Origin: CAVPUA01 sp963708805
GTDB lineage: Bacteria; Actinomycetota; Actinomycetes; Mycobacteriales; Jatrophihabitantaceae
Reading direction: 5' to 3'
DNA: 64,000 nucleotides
Assembly (NCBI GenBank): GCA_963708805.1
Contig: CAVPUA010000003.1
Location: forward strand, 1,240,001-1,304,000
This document shows, in pieces, positions 56,759-64,000 of the stretch. Under the pieces are notes generated by a model. That model did no database searches. It saw only the letters and a list, made by a program, of their open reading frames with translations, and was not told the origin of the DNA. Made by a program: the position numbers and the translations under genes. Positions within the stretch are counted from its first letter, which is position 1; each line of letters opens with the position of its first letter.

Positions 56759-57559
56759 ATGACCTCTCCGCAAGCGGCGACCGTCGGCGTGATCGGCGGA
56801 TCGGGCTTCTACTCGCTGCTCGAGGACGCCGAGCGAGTGTCGATCAGCACGCCGTTCGGTGACCCGAGCGACGAGATCACCATCGGGACGCTGGCCGGCG
56901 CCCAGGTCGCGTTCGTTCCCCGCCACGGTCATGATCATCGTTTCCCGCCGCACCGGGTCCCGTACCGCGCCAACCTCTGGGCCCTGCGCTCGCTGGGCGT
57001 CCGCCAGGTGATCGCGTTGTCGGCCGTCGGGTCACTGCGTCCCGAGCTCGGCCCCGGCACCCTCGTCGTGCCCGACCAGGTCGTCGACCGGACGTCGGGC
57101 CGGGTGAGCTCGTACTACGACGAGGTGGGCGCCGTCATGCACGTCTCGCTGGCCGATCCGTACTGCCCCCGGGGAAGGGCGGCAGCGGTGCGTGACGGCG
57201 TGACCGACGGCGGAACGCTGGTCGTGATCAACGGCCCGCGGTTCTCGACCCGCGCCGAGTCGATCGACTACCAGTCCAGCGGCTGGTCGATCATCGGCAT
57301 GACCGGTCTTCCTGAGGCGGCCCTCGCGCGCGAGCTGGCGCTCTGCTACACCTGCCTGGCGCTGGTCACCGATCATGACGCCGGCGTCGAGGTCGGCGGG
57401 GGAGTGACGCAGGCCGAGGTGTTCGCGGCCTTCGCCGAGAACCTGCCCCGGCTGCGCGAGCTGCTCGTGTCGACGATCGAGAATCTGCCGGACGAACAAG
57501 GCGATTGTGTCTGCGGAACCGTCTACGACGCGGCGCCGGCGCCGATAGTGCTGCCCTGA
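56759..57559 (+). CDS. mtnP: S-methyl-5'-thioadenosine phosphorylase (or related PNP-family enzyme)
   Basis: 266 residues of the trimeric PNP/MTAP family. It has VGVIGGSGFYSLLEDA, VAFVPRHGHDHRFPPHRVPYRANLWALRSLGV, VSAVGSL (as ALSAVGSLRPELGPG), NGPRFSTRAES and IIGMTGLPEAALARELALCY (methionine of substrate site), followed by DHDAG. The motif GMTGLPE is the MTAP form rather than the GMST form of PNP. Role: phosphorolysis of MTA in methionine salvage or of related nucleosides. The ATG is 6 nt after TAGGTT. The gene is intact. Confidence 0.88.
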   Translation: MTSPQAATVGVIGGSGFYSLLEDAERVSISTPFGDPSDEITIGTLAGAQVAFVPRHGHDHRFPPHRVPYRANLWALRSLGVRQVIALSAVGSLRPELGPGTLVVPDQVVDRTSGRVSSYYDEVGAVMHVSLADPYCPRGRAAAVRDGVTDGGTLVVINGPRFSTRAESIDYQSSGWSIIGMTGLPEAALARELALCYTCLALVTDHDAGVEVGGGVTQAEVFAAFAENLPRLRELLVSTIENLPDEQGDCVCGTVYDAAPAPIVLP

Positions 57560-57560
57560 C

Positions 57561-58583
57561 GTGCGTGTCCTGCTGACCGGCGGCGCCGGGTTCATCGGCC
57601 GGGCGGTGCTGGCCGAACTGCTCGCGCATGATCACGACGTCCGCGTGTTCGACTCGCTGCGGCCCGACGTGCACCGCGGCCCGGTCCCGGATCTCGGAGC
57701 CGAGCTGATCATCGCCGACGTGCGCGACGCCGCGGCCGTCGACGGCGCGCTGGCCGACACCGACGCCGTGATCCATCTGGCCGCCAAGGTGGGGCTGGGC
57801 GTCGACGTCCAGGATCTGCCCGACTACGCCGACTCCAACGATCACGGGACGGCCGTGCTGCTCGCGGCGATGGCCCGGGCCGGCGTCGGGCGTCTGGTGC
57901 TGGCCGCCTCGATGGTGGCCTACGGCGAGGGGCTCGGGCGGTGTCCCGAACACGGTCCGGTGCGTCCCGGACCCCGCCGCGTGGTCGACCTGGAGGCCGG
58001 TCGGTTCGAGCCTCCGTGCCCGCACTGCGGACGGCAGCTCGAACCGGCGCTGGTCGGCGAGGACAGCCCGGTCGACCCGCGCAACGCGTACGCGGCGACC
58101 AAGGTGGCGCAGGAGCACCTGGCGGCGTCGTGGGCGCGGGCGGTCGGCGGCACGTCGGCGGCCTTGCGCTACCACAATGTCTACGGTCCGGGGATGCCGC
58201 GCGACACCCCGTACGCCGGAGTGGCCGCGATCTTCCTGTCGCGCCTGCGCTCGGGGGAAGCCCCGCTTGTCTTCGAGGACGGCGGTCAGCGCCGCGACTT
58301 CGTCCATGTCCGCGACATCGCCTCCGCGACCGTGGCCGCTCTCGAACATCACGAGGACGGCGTGCGCGTGTTCAACGTCGGCTCAGGCACGCCGCGGACG
58401 GTCGGCGACATGGCGGCGGCGCTGGCCGATGCGACGGGCGGCCCGCGGCCGGAGACGACCGGCCGGTACCGGCTCGGCGACGTCCGTCACATCACCGCCG
58501 ACTCGTCGCGGCTGCGGGAGGAGCTGGGCTGGGCGCCGGCCGTCGAGTTCACCGACGGCGTGGCCGAGCTCGCCGCCCAGTAA
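57561..58583 (+). CDS. NAD-dependent sugar epimerase/dehydratase with a Cys-rich insertion
   Basis: A 340-residue extended SDR. It has the Rossmann motif TGGAGFIGRAVLAEL, AVIHLAAKVGLG, the catalytic YAATK and RYHNVYGPGMP, then the end AVEFTDGVAELAA. Between about residues 125 and 160 lies an insertion with CPEH and CPHC that looks like a small zinc knuckle; most SDR epimerases lack it. It acts on a nucleotide sugar; which one is unknown. It starts one base after the mtnP stop, so it is in the same operon. The gene is intact. Confidence 0.85.
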   Translation: MRVLLTGGAGFIGRAVLAELLAHDHDVRVFDSLRPDVHRGPVPDLGAELIIADVRDAAAVDGALADTDAVIHLAAKVGLGVDVQDLPDYADSNDHGTAVLLAAMARAGVGRLVLAASMVAYGEGLGRCPEHGPVRPGPRRVVDLEAGRFEPPCPHCGRQLEPALVGEDSPVDPRNAYAATKVAQEHLAASWARAVGGTSAALRYHNVYGPGMPRDTPYAGVAAIFLSRLRSGEAPLVFEDGGQRRDFVHVRDIASATVAALEHHEDGVRVFNVGSGTPRTVGDMAAALADATGGPRPETTGRYRLGDVRHITADSSRLREELGWAPAVEFTDGVAELAAQ

Positions 58584-58586
58584 CGT
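58581..58586 (+). promoter_or_regulatory. -10 box TAACGT, leaderless start
   Basis: TAACGT, 7 nt before the ATG of the crotonase gene. Its first three bases are the epimerase stop codon. Confidence 0.45.
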
Positions 58587-58593
58587 CAGCTGC

Positions 58594-59376
58594 ATGTCCG
58601 ATGATCGCCTGGTCCGCCGCGAGGACGACGGCCCGCTGGCCGTCCTGACCTTCTCCTCGCCGCCGCTCAACCTGTTCGACCAGCGGCTGCTCGATGCGCT
58701 GCGGGCCGAAATCGCCGCGGTGGCGACCGACCCCCCGCGGGCGCTCTTGATCCAGGCCGAGGGACGGGTCGTGTCGGCGGGTGTCGACGTGAAGCTGTTC
58801 GCTCCGTTGAACGAGCAGACGGGCACCGCGCTGTGGCGCGAGTTGTTCGACCTGATCCACGCCGTCGAGGAATTGCCGTTCCCGACGATCTTTGCGGCGC
58901 ACCGCCTCTGTCTGACGGCCGCGTTCGAACTGGCTCTCGCCTGCGATCTGCTCCTCGCGGCCGAGTCGGCGTCGTTCGGCCTGGTCGAGATCGTCGTCGG
59001 GCTGACGCCGTCGATGGGCGGCCCGCAGCGACTGGCTGAACGCGCCGGGCCCGCGCGGGCGCGCGAGCTCGTCTACACCGGTGACATCTACCCTGCGGCG
59101 ACGCTCGAGCGATGGAACGTCGTCAACCGAGTGCTGCCCGACGACGGATTCGCCGATGCGGCAAGGGCATTCGCGTTGAGACTGGCCAACGGCCCGACGC
59201 GCGCCCATGCGGCGACGAAGGCGATCATCCGCGCTCAGCTCGACGGCGGTACCTACGCTGCGGACGAGATGACGCCGGCGACGAGTGGGGCGCTGTTCGA
59301 GACCGAGGACCTCAGGAACGCCGTCCGCTCGTTCCTCGATGTCGGTCCGGGCCACGCCACGTACGAGGGCCGCTAG
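58594..59376 (+). CDS. Enoyl-CoA hydratase/isomerase family protein (crotonase)
   Basis: A 260-residue crotonase. It has LNLFDQRLLDALRAEI, the oxyanion-hole region GRVVSAGVDVKLF, and AFELALACDLLLAAESASFGLVEIVVGLTPSMGGPQRL, in which the usual catalytic Glu positions are partly replaced (VEIVVGLTP rather than E-x-x-x-G-x-x-P). It may therefore be an isomerase, decarboxylase or another crotonase activity. The substrate is an acyl-CoA. It follows the epimerase by 10 nt. The gene is intact. Confidence 0.82.
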   Translation: MSDDRLVRREDDGPLAVLTFSSPPLNLFDQRLLDALRAEIAAVATDPPRALLIQAEGRVVSAGVDVKLFAPLNEQTGTALWRELFDLIHAVEELPFPTIFAAHRLCLTAAFELALACDLLLAAESASFGLVEIVVGLTPSMGGPQRLAERAGPARARELVYTGDIYPAATLERWNVVNRVLPDDGFADAARAFALRLANGPTRAHAATKAIIRAQLDGGTYAADEMTPATSGALFETEDLRNAVRSFLDVGPGHATYEGR

Positions 59377-59524
59377 TCACGGGAGAGCGACGCGGATGGC
59401 GATGCTCACCGCGCGCATCGTCAGTGCCGACAGCGCACCCAGAACAGTGTTGAGCTCGTCGCGATACAACTGCACGATGTCATCGACAGCGACGTGGCCG
59501 ACCAGGGGATCCGACGCGGGTTGC

Positions 59525-60644
59525 TCAGGCCGCGACGGGCAGACGGACGACGAAGCTGCAGCCGCCGCCGGTGTTGTGCACGTCGACCTCGCCGCCGTGC
59601 GCTTCGACGATGCCGCGGGTGATCGCCAGGCCGAGACCGGCCCCCGTGTCGTTCGGCGTTGGGGGTGCGGGCCGACTCGCCGCGAAAACCCACGTCGAAG
59701 ACGCGGGCGAGTTCACGCTCGGGGATTCCGCCGCACTCGTCGCGAACGACGACCTCGGCCGAGCCGGGCGCGGCGACCACGGTCACGTCGACGATCCCGT
59801 CGGCGCGAGTGTGGCGAATCGCGTTCGCGACGAGATTGGTCAGCGCGCGGTTGAGTTCGCGCCCGTTGCCGACCACGATCGTCGAGCCCGCGGTGCGCCC
59901 GGTCAGCCGCACCCGGTTGGCGCTGGCGAGCGGGTCGAGCGCGGCCAGACAGTCCGACACCAGGTCGTCGAGCGCCACCCGCTCGGTGTCGACGGTGAAG
60001 TTGCCGGCCTGGATCCGGGACAGCTCGAACAGGTCGTCGACCATCCGCGAGAGCCGTTCGACCGAGGTGTGGATCTGCTTGTAGTACAGCTCGGGATTGT
60101 CCGTCACGCCGTCCTCGAGCGCCTCGGACATGGCCCTCAGGCTGGCGAGCGGCGTGCGCAGGTCATGGCTGACCCACGCGACCAGTTCGCGTCGCGACGA
60201 CTCGAGGGCGTGCTCCCGTTCGCGGGACGCGGCCAGCTTGCGAGCCGAGTCGGCCAGGTCGTGCCGCACGTCTTCCAGCTCGGCGGTGAGCCGCCGGCCG
60301 CTCTCCTCGGGCACCCGCCCCTCGCCGAGCTCGGCGACCGCGAGCAGGACGGTGCGGTTGTCGACGGCGAGACGACGACCGGCCCGCACCGCGAAGACCA
60401 CCGCCACCGCGCCGGCCACGACCGAGACCAAGATCGTCTGCAATTGATAGTTGTTCGGCAGCGCCATGGCCCGGACGCTGCCGAACACCGATGCGATCGC
60501 GCTGACCGTGCCGGTGACCGCCACGGACGCAAGCAACCAGCCCAGCGACCGGCGGTGGAACGGGTAGGTGATCAACCACGACAGGACGCCACCGCCGAGC
60601 GCCCAGACGACGGCAATGAAAACCCCCCACCAGGTGGGACTCAT
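59525..60644 (-). CDS. Sensor histidine kinase, frameshifted near the C-terminus
   Basis: About 372 residues. Three N-terminal TM segments span residues 5-85 (WWGVFIAVVWALGGGVLSWLI, LLASVAVTGTVSAIASVF, TILVSVVAGAVAVVFAV) with almost no extracytoplasmic domain. A coiled linker is followed by the HisKA box AWVSHDLRTPLASLRAM with phospho-His, N box ALTNLVANAIRHT and, after one extra base near 59650, the G box DTGAGLGLAITRGIVEAHGG. A membrane or intracellular signal is likely. The stop of the response regulator overlaps its ATG. Confidence 0.88.
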
Positions 60645-61321
60645 GCCGCCTCCAGCCGGTAGCCGATGCCCCACACCGTGCGGATCAGTGTCGGGTTCGT
60701 GGGGTCGTCCTCGACCTTCTCGCGCAGCCGCCGGACATGAACGGTGACCGTCGACTGGTCGCCGTACGTCCAGCCCCAGACCTCGCTCATCAGCTGCTCG
60801 CGGTTGAAGGCCCGTCCCGGGTTCATCATCAGGAACGTCAGCAGGTCGAGTTCGCGCACCGTCAGCGAGAGCTCCTCGCCGTCGCGAGTCGCTCGGCGGG
60901 CTGCGGCATCGACCGTGATTCGTCCGGCGTGCAGGATCGAGGTGGTCGCCTGGCTCTTGTGGACGCGACGCAGCACTGACTCGATGCGCAGTACGAGCTC
61001 TCGAGGCGAGAACGGCTTGGTCACGTAGTCGTCGGCGCCCACTTCGAGCCCGGCGATTCGATCTTCGGCCTCGCCCAGTGCGGTCAGCATGATGATCGGC
61101 AGGTCGGGGTGCTCGGCGCGCACCCGCCGACACACCTCGAGGCCGTCGATCTCAGGCAACATGACGTCGAGGACGATGAGGTCGGGCAGAGCCTCAGCAA
61201 TCTGGCGTAAGGCAACTTTGCCGTCCGAGGCGCGCAGTGCGTGGTGGCCCGCTCGGTTGAGGTAGCCGAGGACGACTTCGGCGAGCGCGTCGTCGTCGTC
61301 GACGACCTGAATGTTGGCCAC
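60641..61321 (-). CDS. OmpR/PhoB-type response regulator
   Basis: 226 residues. The receiver domain has IQVVDDDDALAEVV, the phospho-acceptor LIVLDVMLPEIDGLEVC, MLTALGEAEDRI and DDYVTKPFSPRELV (conserved Lys). The DNA-binding domain has LSLTVRELDLLTFLMMNPGRAFNREQLMSEVWGW and VTVHVRRLREKVEDDP with RTVWGIGYRLEA. It is transcribed ahead of the kinase with a 4-nt overlap. Divergent from the glycosyltransferase operon over a 91-bp gap. The gene is intact. Confidence 0.93.
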   Translation of the reverse strand: MANIQVVDDDDALAEVVLGYLNRAGHHALRASDGKVALRQIAEALPDLIVLDVMLPEIDGLEVCRRVRAEHPDLPIIMLTALGEAEDRIAGLEVGADDYVTKPFSPRELVLRIESVLRRVHKSQATTSILHAGRITVDAAARRATRDGEELSLTVRELDLLTFLMMNPGRAFNREQLMSEVWGWTYGDQSTVTVHVRRLREKVEDDPTNPTLIRTVWGIGYRLEAA

Positions 61322-61399
61322 ATCAGCAGTCTAGGGATGATCATGACGGCGAAGCGCCGATTTCACGGCTCCGTAAGACCATTTCGCGACCTTTCCCCC

Positions 61400-61405
61400 T
61401 AGCGT
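61400..61405 (+). promoter_or_regulatory. -10 box TAGCGT, leaderless start
   Basis: TAGCGT, 7 nt before the GTG of the glycosyltransferase gene, in the 91-bp gap shared with the response regulator gene. Confidence 0.5.
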
Positions 61406-61412
61406 TGAACGG

Positions 61413-62069
61413 GTGACGCCCGCTGAGATCGACTTCGTGCTGCCGTGCCTCGACGAGGTCGGTGCACTGCCGTGGGTGTTGAGCCGAATGCCCGTAAATG
61501 CAAGGGCGATCGTCGTCGACAACGGCTCCAGAGACGGTTCGGCCGACCTTGCTCGCTCGCTGGGCGCCGAGGTCGTCGAATGCACGCGGCGCGGGTACGG
61601 CGCCGCCTGTCACGCCGGCCTGGAAGCCGCGAGCGCCGATTACGTGGCGTTCTGCGACTGTGACGCGTCGCTCGACCCGTCCGACGTCCTCCCCATGTTC
61701 GAGTTGATCAAGTCCGGGACCGACTTGGTGCTCGGCCGCCGGCGGCCGACGGCCCGGGGTGCGTGGCCGCTGCACGCGAAGTTGGCCAACCGGGTGCTTG
61801 CGCGTCGGGTGCGCCGACGGACGGGTGCACCGCTGCACGACCTCGGACCGCTCCGCATCGGTCGACGCCAGGCGCTGCTCGACCTCGGCCTCACCGACCG
61901 CCGCAGCGGTTATCCGCTCGAAACGGTCGTCCGCGCCGCCGACGCCGGTTGGAAGATCGCCGAGATCGATGTTCCCTACTCGCCGCGCGAGGGTCGCTCG
62001 AAGGTGACGGGCACCGTGCGGGGGACGCTGACGGCGATCTCGGACATGTCCTCGGTGCTCGCCCGATGA
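61413..62069 (+). CDS. Glycosyltransferase family 2 (dolichyl-phosphate mannose synthase-like)
   Basis: 218 residues, soluble. It has DFVLPCLDEVGALPWVLSRMP, AIVVDNGSRDGSADLARSLGAEVV, the nucleotide-sugar DxD-type motif FCDCDASLDP, and RSGYPLETVVRAADAGWKIAEIDVPYSPREGRSKVTG. No TM helices, so it needs a partner for membrane delivery. It transfers a hexose from an NDP-sugar; acceptor unknown. The GTG is 7 nt after TAGCGT. It starts the three-gene operon with a DUF2064 protein and a methyltransferase. The gene is intact. Confidence 0.87.
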   Translation: MTPAEIDFVLPCLDEVGALPWVLSRMPVNARAIVVDNGSRDGSADLARSLGAEVVECTRRGYGAACHAGLEAASADYVAFCDCDASLDPSDVLPMFELIKSGTDLVLGRRRPTARGAWPLHAKLANRVLARRVRRRTGAPLHDLGPLRIGRRQALLDLGLTDRRSGYPLETVVRAADAGWKIAEIDVPYSPREGRSKVTGTVRGTLTAISDMSSVLAR

Positions 62070-62695
62070 TCGAGACGCTGATCGTCATCGCCAAGGAACC
62101 GATCGCGGGCCGGGTGAAGACACGCCTCGTGCCGCCGCTGACCTACGAGCAGGCCGCCGAGGTCGCCGAGGCGGCGCTGGCCGATACGCTCGCGGTCGGG
62201 TCGGAATTCCCCTGTCGGAAAAGGGTGATCGCGCTCGATGGCGATCCCGGCGACTGGCTGCCGGCCGGCTGGACGGTCGTCCCGCAGGTCTCGGGCGGCC
62301 TGGACGACCGGTTGACCGCCGCCTTCGCCGCGGTGTCCGGCCCCGCCCTGCTGGTCGGGATGGACACTCCGCAGTTGCGTGTAGAGCACCTGTTGCGCGC
62401 CGACCTGGACACCTACGACGCCTGCCTCGGATTGGCCGAGGACGGTGGGTACTGGGCGATCGGCCTGCGCGATCCCGCGATGGCCGCCACCGTGATCCCG
62501 GGGGTCCCGATGTCGAGAGATCACACCGGCGGCGCTCAGTTGCTGCGCCTCGGTGCGGCCGGGCTGGCCGTGCAGCTGCTGGACGAACTCGTCGACGTCG
62601 ACGACATCCACGCCGCCCGCCGGGTCGCGTCACTGGAGCCGACGAGTCGCTTCGCGCGGGCCGTGCAGCGGGCCGACCGACAGCGGGTGGCGTGA
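62066..62695 (+). CDS. DUF2064 (TIGR04282-like) nucleotidyltransferase-fold glycosyltransferase
   Basis: 209 residues. It opens TLIVIAKEPIAGRVKTRLVPPLT, which matches the DUF2064 nucleotide-binding loop, then PALLVGMDTPQL, LGLAEDGGYWAIGLRDP and SRDHTGGAQLLRLGAAGLAVQLLDELVDVDD. Members were first linked to arsenosugar biosynthesis because of their neighbours; the fold is that of sugar nucleotidyltransferases. It overlaps the GT2 stop and the methyltransferase start, so the three are translated together. The gene is intact. Confidence 0.83.
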   Translation: MIETLIVIAKEPIAGRVKTRLVPPLTYEQAAEVAEAALADTLAVGSEFPCRKRVIALDGDPGDWLPAGWTVVPQVSGGLDDRLTAAFAAVSGPALLVGMDTPQLRVEHLLRADLDTYDACLGLAEDGGYWAIGLRDPAMAATVIPGVPMSRDHTGGAQLLRLGAAGLAVQLLDELVDVDDIHAARRVASLEPTSRFARAVQRADRQRVA

Positions 62696-63327
62696 TGCAG
62701 CCCGGAGCCCTCGCGCCCTACGAGGAGTCGTTGCGACGGCTGGCGCCGCTCGCGGTGATCGACGACGACGGTCTGCTGACCGAGTTCGACGTCCACCGCT
62801 GGCTCGGACCGGTCGACGACGTCGACCAGACCGTGATCGCCCGCTGCGTCGGGCCGGTGTTGGACGTGGGGTGCGGGCCGGGACGCTTCGTGGCCGCCCT
62901 GGCTGAGCGCGGGATAGCCGCCCTCGGTCTCGACATCGCCGACACCGCGGTCGCGCTGACCCGCGAACTCGGCGCGCCCGCGTTGCTGCGCAGCGTCTTC
63001 GACCCCGCACCGGCGGAAGGTCGCTGGCCGACCGTCCTGCTCATGGACGGCAACATCGGCATCGGCGGCGACCCCGCGCGGCTGCTCCAGCGCGTACGGT
63101 CGCTGCTCGCACCGGGCGGTCGCGCGATCGTCGAGGTGACCGAACAGCACGACGACGAAGAGATCCTGACGCTGCGCTTCAGCCGCGGCGGCCAGGCCGT
63201 CGGCCCGGAGTTCCCCTGGGCCGTCGTCGGTCTGGGCGCGCTCGTCCGGCTGGCCGGACAGGGCGATTACGAGGTCGAGGAGTCGTGGTCGATCGACGGC
63301 CGCACGTTCGCGACGCTCGTCTGCTGA
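62695..63327 (+). CDS. Class I SAM-dependent methyltransferase
   Basis: 210 residues. Motif I GPVLDVGCGPGRFVAALAERG, motif II GLDIADTAVALTRELG, motif IV VLLMDGNIGIGGDPARLL and motif V APGGRAIVEVTEQH are in place. The acceptor is unknown; it belongs to the glycosyltransferase-DUF2064 operon, so a sugar or glycolipid is plausible. A GTG one codon upstream (62692) is possible; its codon overlaps the DUF2064 stop. Its end overlaps the convergent membrane-protein gene by 61 bases. Confidence 0.85.
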   Translation: MQPGALAPYEESLRRLAPLAVIDDDGLLTEFDVHRWLGPVDDVDQTVIARCVGPVLDVGCGPGRFVAALAERGIAALGLDIADTAVALTRELGAPALLRSVFDPAPAEGRWPTVLLMDGNIGIGGDPARLLQRVRSLLAPGGRAIVEVTEQHDDEEILTLRFSRGGQAVGPEFPWAVVGLGALVRLAGQGDYEVEESWSIDGRTFATLVC

Positions 63328-63752
63328 CGGTCCCGGACGAACCGGAAGGCGTAGGCGGCCACCGCGGCCGCGGCGATCAGGCCGAGCAATACGAACAAGT
63401 GCGACTTGTAGTCCTGCTCGAGCAGAGCCTGTCCCGGCTGCGACTGCCCGCGGCGATGGATCAAGGGGATCGCGATCAGCGTGACCATGGCTGCCGAGAC
63501 GAGCGCACCCTGGACGAAGCGACGGGCCCGCGGCTTCACCGTCTTGGTCAGCACGAAGCCGATCGCCGCGATCACCGGCATGATCATCCCGTCGACGACG
63601 ATGTCGGACCCGATGGCCCACTTCAGGACGCCGAACGGGTTGTTGACGTTGCTCGGCTTGTCGTAGAGCAGCTTCAGGCCGTAGAGCATGCCGGCCACAC
63701 CGACCGCCCCGATACCGATGCGCATGATCATCGTCGAGCTCGGGGCCTTCAT
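63267..63752 (-). CDS. Small integral membrane protein linked to a molybdopterin oxidoreductase
   Basis: 161 residues with four TM segments (GAVGVAGMLYGLKLLY, MIMPVIAAIGFVLT, FVQGALVSAAMVTLIAIPLI, LFVLLGLIAAAAVAAYAFRF). No heme-ligand histidines can be assigned. It directly follows the molybdopterin-dependent oxidoreductase gene (overlap ATGA) and is probably its membrane anchor or electron-transfer partner. The last 20 residues overlap, on the opposite strand, the end of the methyltransferase gene, so the true stop might lie earlier. The start ATG at 63752 fits the operon overlap. Confidence 0.7.
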   Translation of the reverse strand: MKAPSSTMIMRIGIGAVGVAGMLYGLKLLYDKPSNVNNPFGVLKWAIGSDIVVDGMIMPVIAAIGFVLTKTVKPRARRFVQGALVSAAMVTLIAIPLIHRRGQSQPGQALLEQDYKSHLFVLLGLIAAAAVAAYAFRFVRDRQQTSVANVRPSIDHDSSTS

Positions 63753-64000
63753 GAGACGGTCACCGTGTTGACCCACTTCGTGTTCAGGACGCCGGCCCGG
63801 TTCGGCGAGATGAGCCGGATCGGATAGCCGTGATCGAGCGTGAGACGTTCACCGTTGAGGTGCGTCGCGAGCAGCGCGTCCTTCAGTTGCGGGCCGAAGA
63901 TGTCGGACTTCCGGTAGATGCCGGCCGCCTCGATCGAGTTGATGTGCACGTGCGAGTTCTCGTCGCCGCCGACACGTTTCACCAGGTCGAGCAACGAGAT
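63749..64000 (-). CDS. Molybdopterin-dependent oxidoreductase (sulfite oxidase type), C-terminal part
   Basis: The last 83 residues of a larger protein whose start lies beyond the window. LVKRVGGDENSHVHINSIEAAGIYRKSDI is followed by LATHLNGERLTLDHGYPIRLISPNRAGVLNTKWVNTVTV. HGYPIRLI(S/A)P and the KWV(N/K) strand are signatures of the Mo-cofactor domain of sulfite oxidase/YedY-like proteins. The catalytic Cys lies outside the window. It is the first gene of an operon with the four-TM membrane protein. Confidence 0.8.
   Translation of the reverse strand: MSLLDLVKRVGGDENSHVHINSIEAAGIYRKSDIFGPQLKDALLATHLNGERLTLDHGYPIRLISPNRAGVLNTKWVNTVTVS

Noticed and set aside
59421..59524. Possible small ORF between the crotonase and kinase genes on the minus strand (ends SALTMRAVSIAIRVALP)
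   Set aside because: Readable for about 45 codons but lacks a convincing start and ribosome-binding site. It may be a remnant of a longer kinase tail; too weak to annotate.

Overview
The window is a 64 kb piece of a high-GC chromosome from an actinomycete. Evidence for this is the gene set: F420-type (LLM class) flavin oxidoreductases, AccD/AccE-type acyl-CoA carboxylase subunits, a 13E12/DUF222 HNH protein carrying a mycobacterial-type SOS box, LpdA, and mutAB-meaB. Promoters also point there: at least fourteen genes start 5-8 nt after a TANNNT -10 box, so their transcripts should be leaderless. Order and genus cannot be fixed by eye. A Frankia/Jatrophihabitans/Mycobacterium-like background is a guess. 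No rRNA, tRNA, CRISPR array, transposase or phage gene was seen.

Layout. 0-5.5 kb: tail of an unknown gene, an LLM oxidoreductase, a marR-MFS efflux operon with an operator-like palindrome, a one-chain fusion of MTHFR-C zinc domain, MTHFR-like barrel and methyltransferase, and a LysM protein. 5.6-5.73 kb: a candidate structured RNA ending in a strong hairpin. 5.8-9.4 kb: DUF2071 protein, acyl-CoA synthetase, PLP decarboxylase. 9.6-13.8 kb: a polyhydroxyalkanoate block (phaC, phaZ-like depolymerase, acyl-CoA synthetase). 14-20 kb: two LLM oxidoreductases, the HNH protein, a GNAT acetyltransferase and small hypotheticals. 20-33 kb: nucleoside salvage and catabolism (two aldehyde dehydrogenase-fold proteins, deoC, upp, punA, phosphosugar mutase), with an MFS pump, a gamma-glutamyltransferase, a quinone-reductase-like protein and an ArsR-SRPBCC regulator between them. 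33.5-38.4 kb: methylmalonyl-CoA mutase (mutA, mutB) and its GTPase meaB. 38.4-44 kb: purU, a YbdK-type ligase, an M20 amidohydrolase, a GGCT protein and lpdA. 44-50.5 kb: biotin-carboxylase subunit, MFS pump, a MerR regulator with a LiuR-like operator, and the acyl-CoA dehydrogenase-accD-accE operon. 50.5-56 kb: epoxide hydrolase, LLM oxidoreductase, PhzF, alpha/beta hydrolase, maf, acyl-CoA dehydrogenase. 56-64 kb: mtnP, a sugar epimerase, a crotonase, a two-component system, then glycosyltransferase-DUF2064-methyltransferase, and a membrane protein with a molybdopterin oxidoreductase at the edge.

Metabolic theme. AccA/AccD/AccE with MutAB/MeaB can carry propionyl-CoA to succinyl-CoA. The MerR-controlled acyl-CoA dehydrogenase suggests branched-chain acyl-CoA input, and the PHA genes offer a carbon-storage sink. 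PunA, the phosphosugar mutase, DeoC, the aldehyde dehydrogenase and Upp together form a nucleoside salvage and catabolism route. The order accD-accE-maf / accA / lpdA-GGCT-M20 / punA-mutase / upp resembles the Rv3280-Rv3309 neighbourhood of Mycobacterium tuberculosis as I remember it.

Sequence quality. About 25 of roughly 66 genes, including conserved metabolic ones, are broken by small indels. Net shifts are almost always +1, and one in-frame stop interrupts phaC. This looks like uncorrected, insertion-dominated long-read error rather than mass pseudogenisation. Such genes are annotated here over their full reconstructed extent, with the approximate break points.
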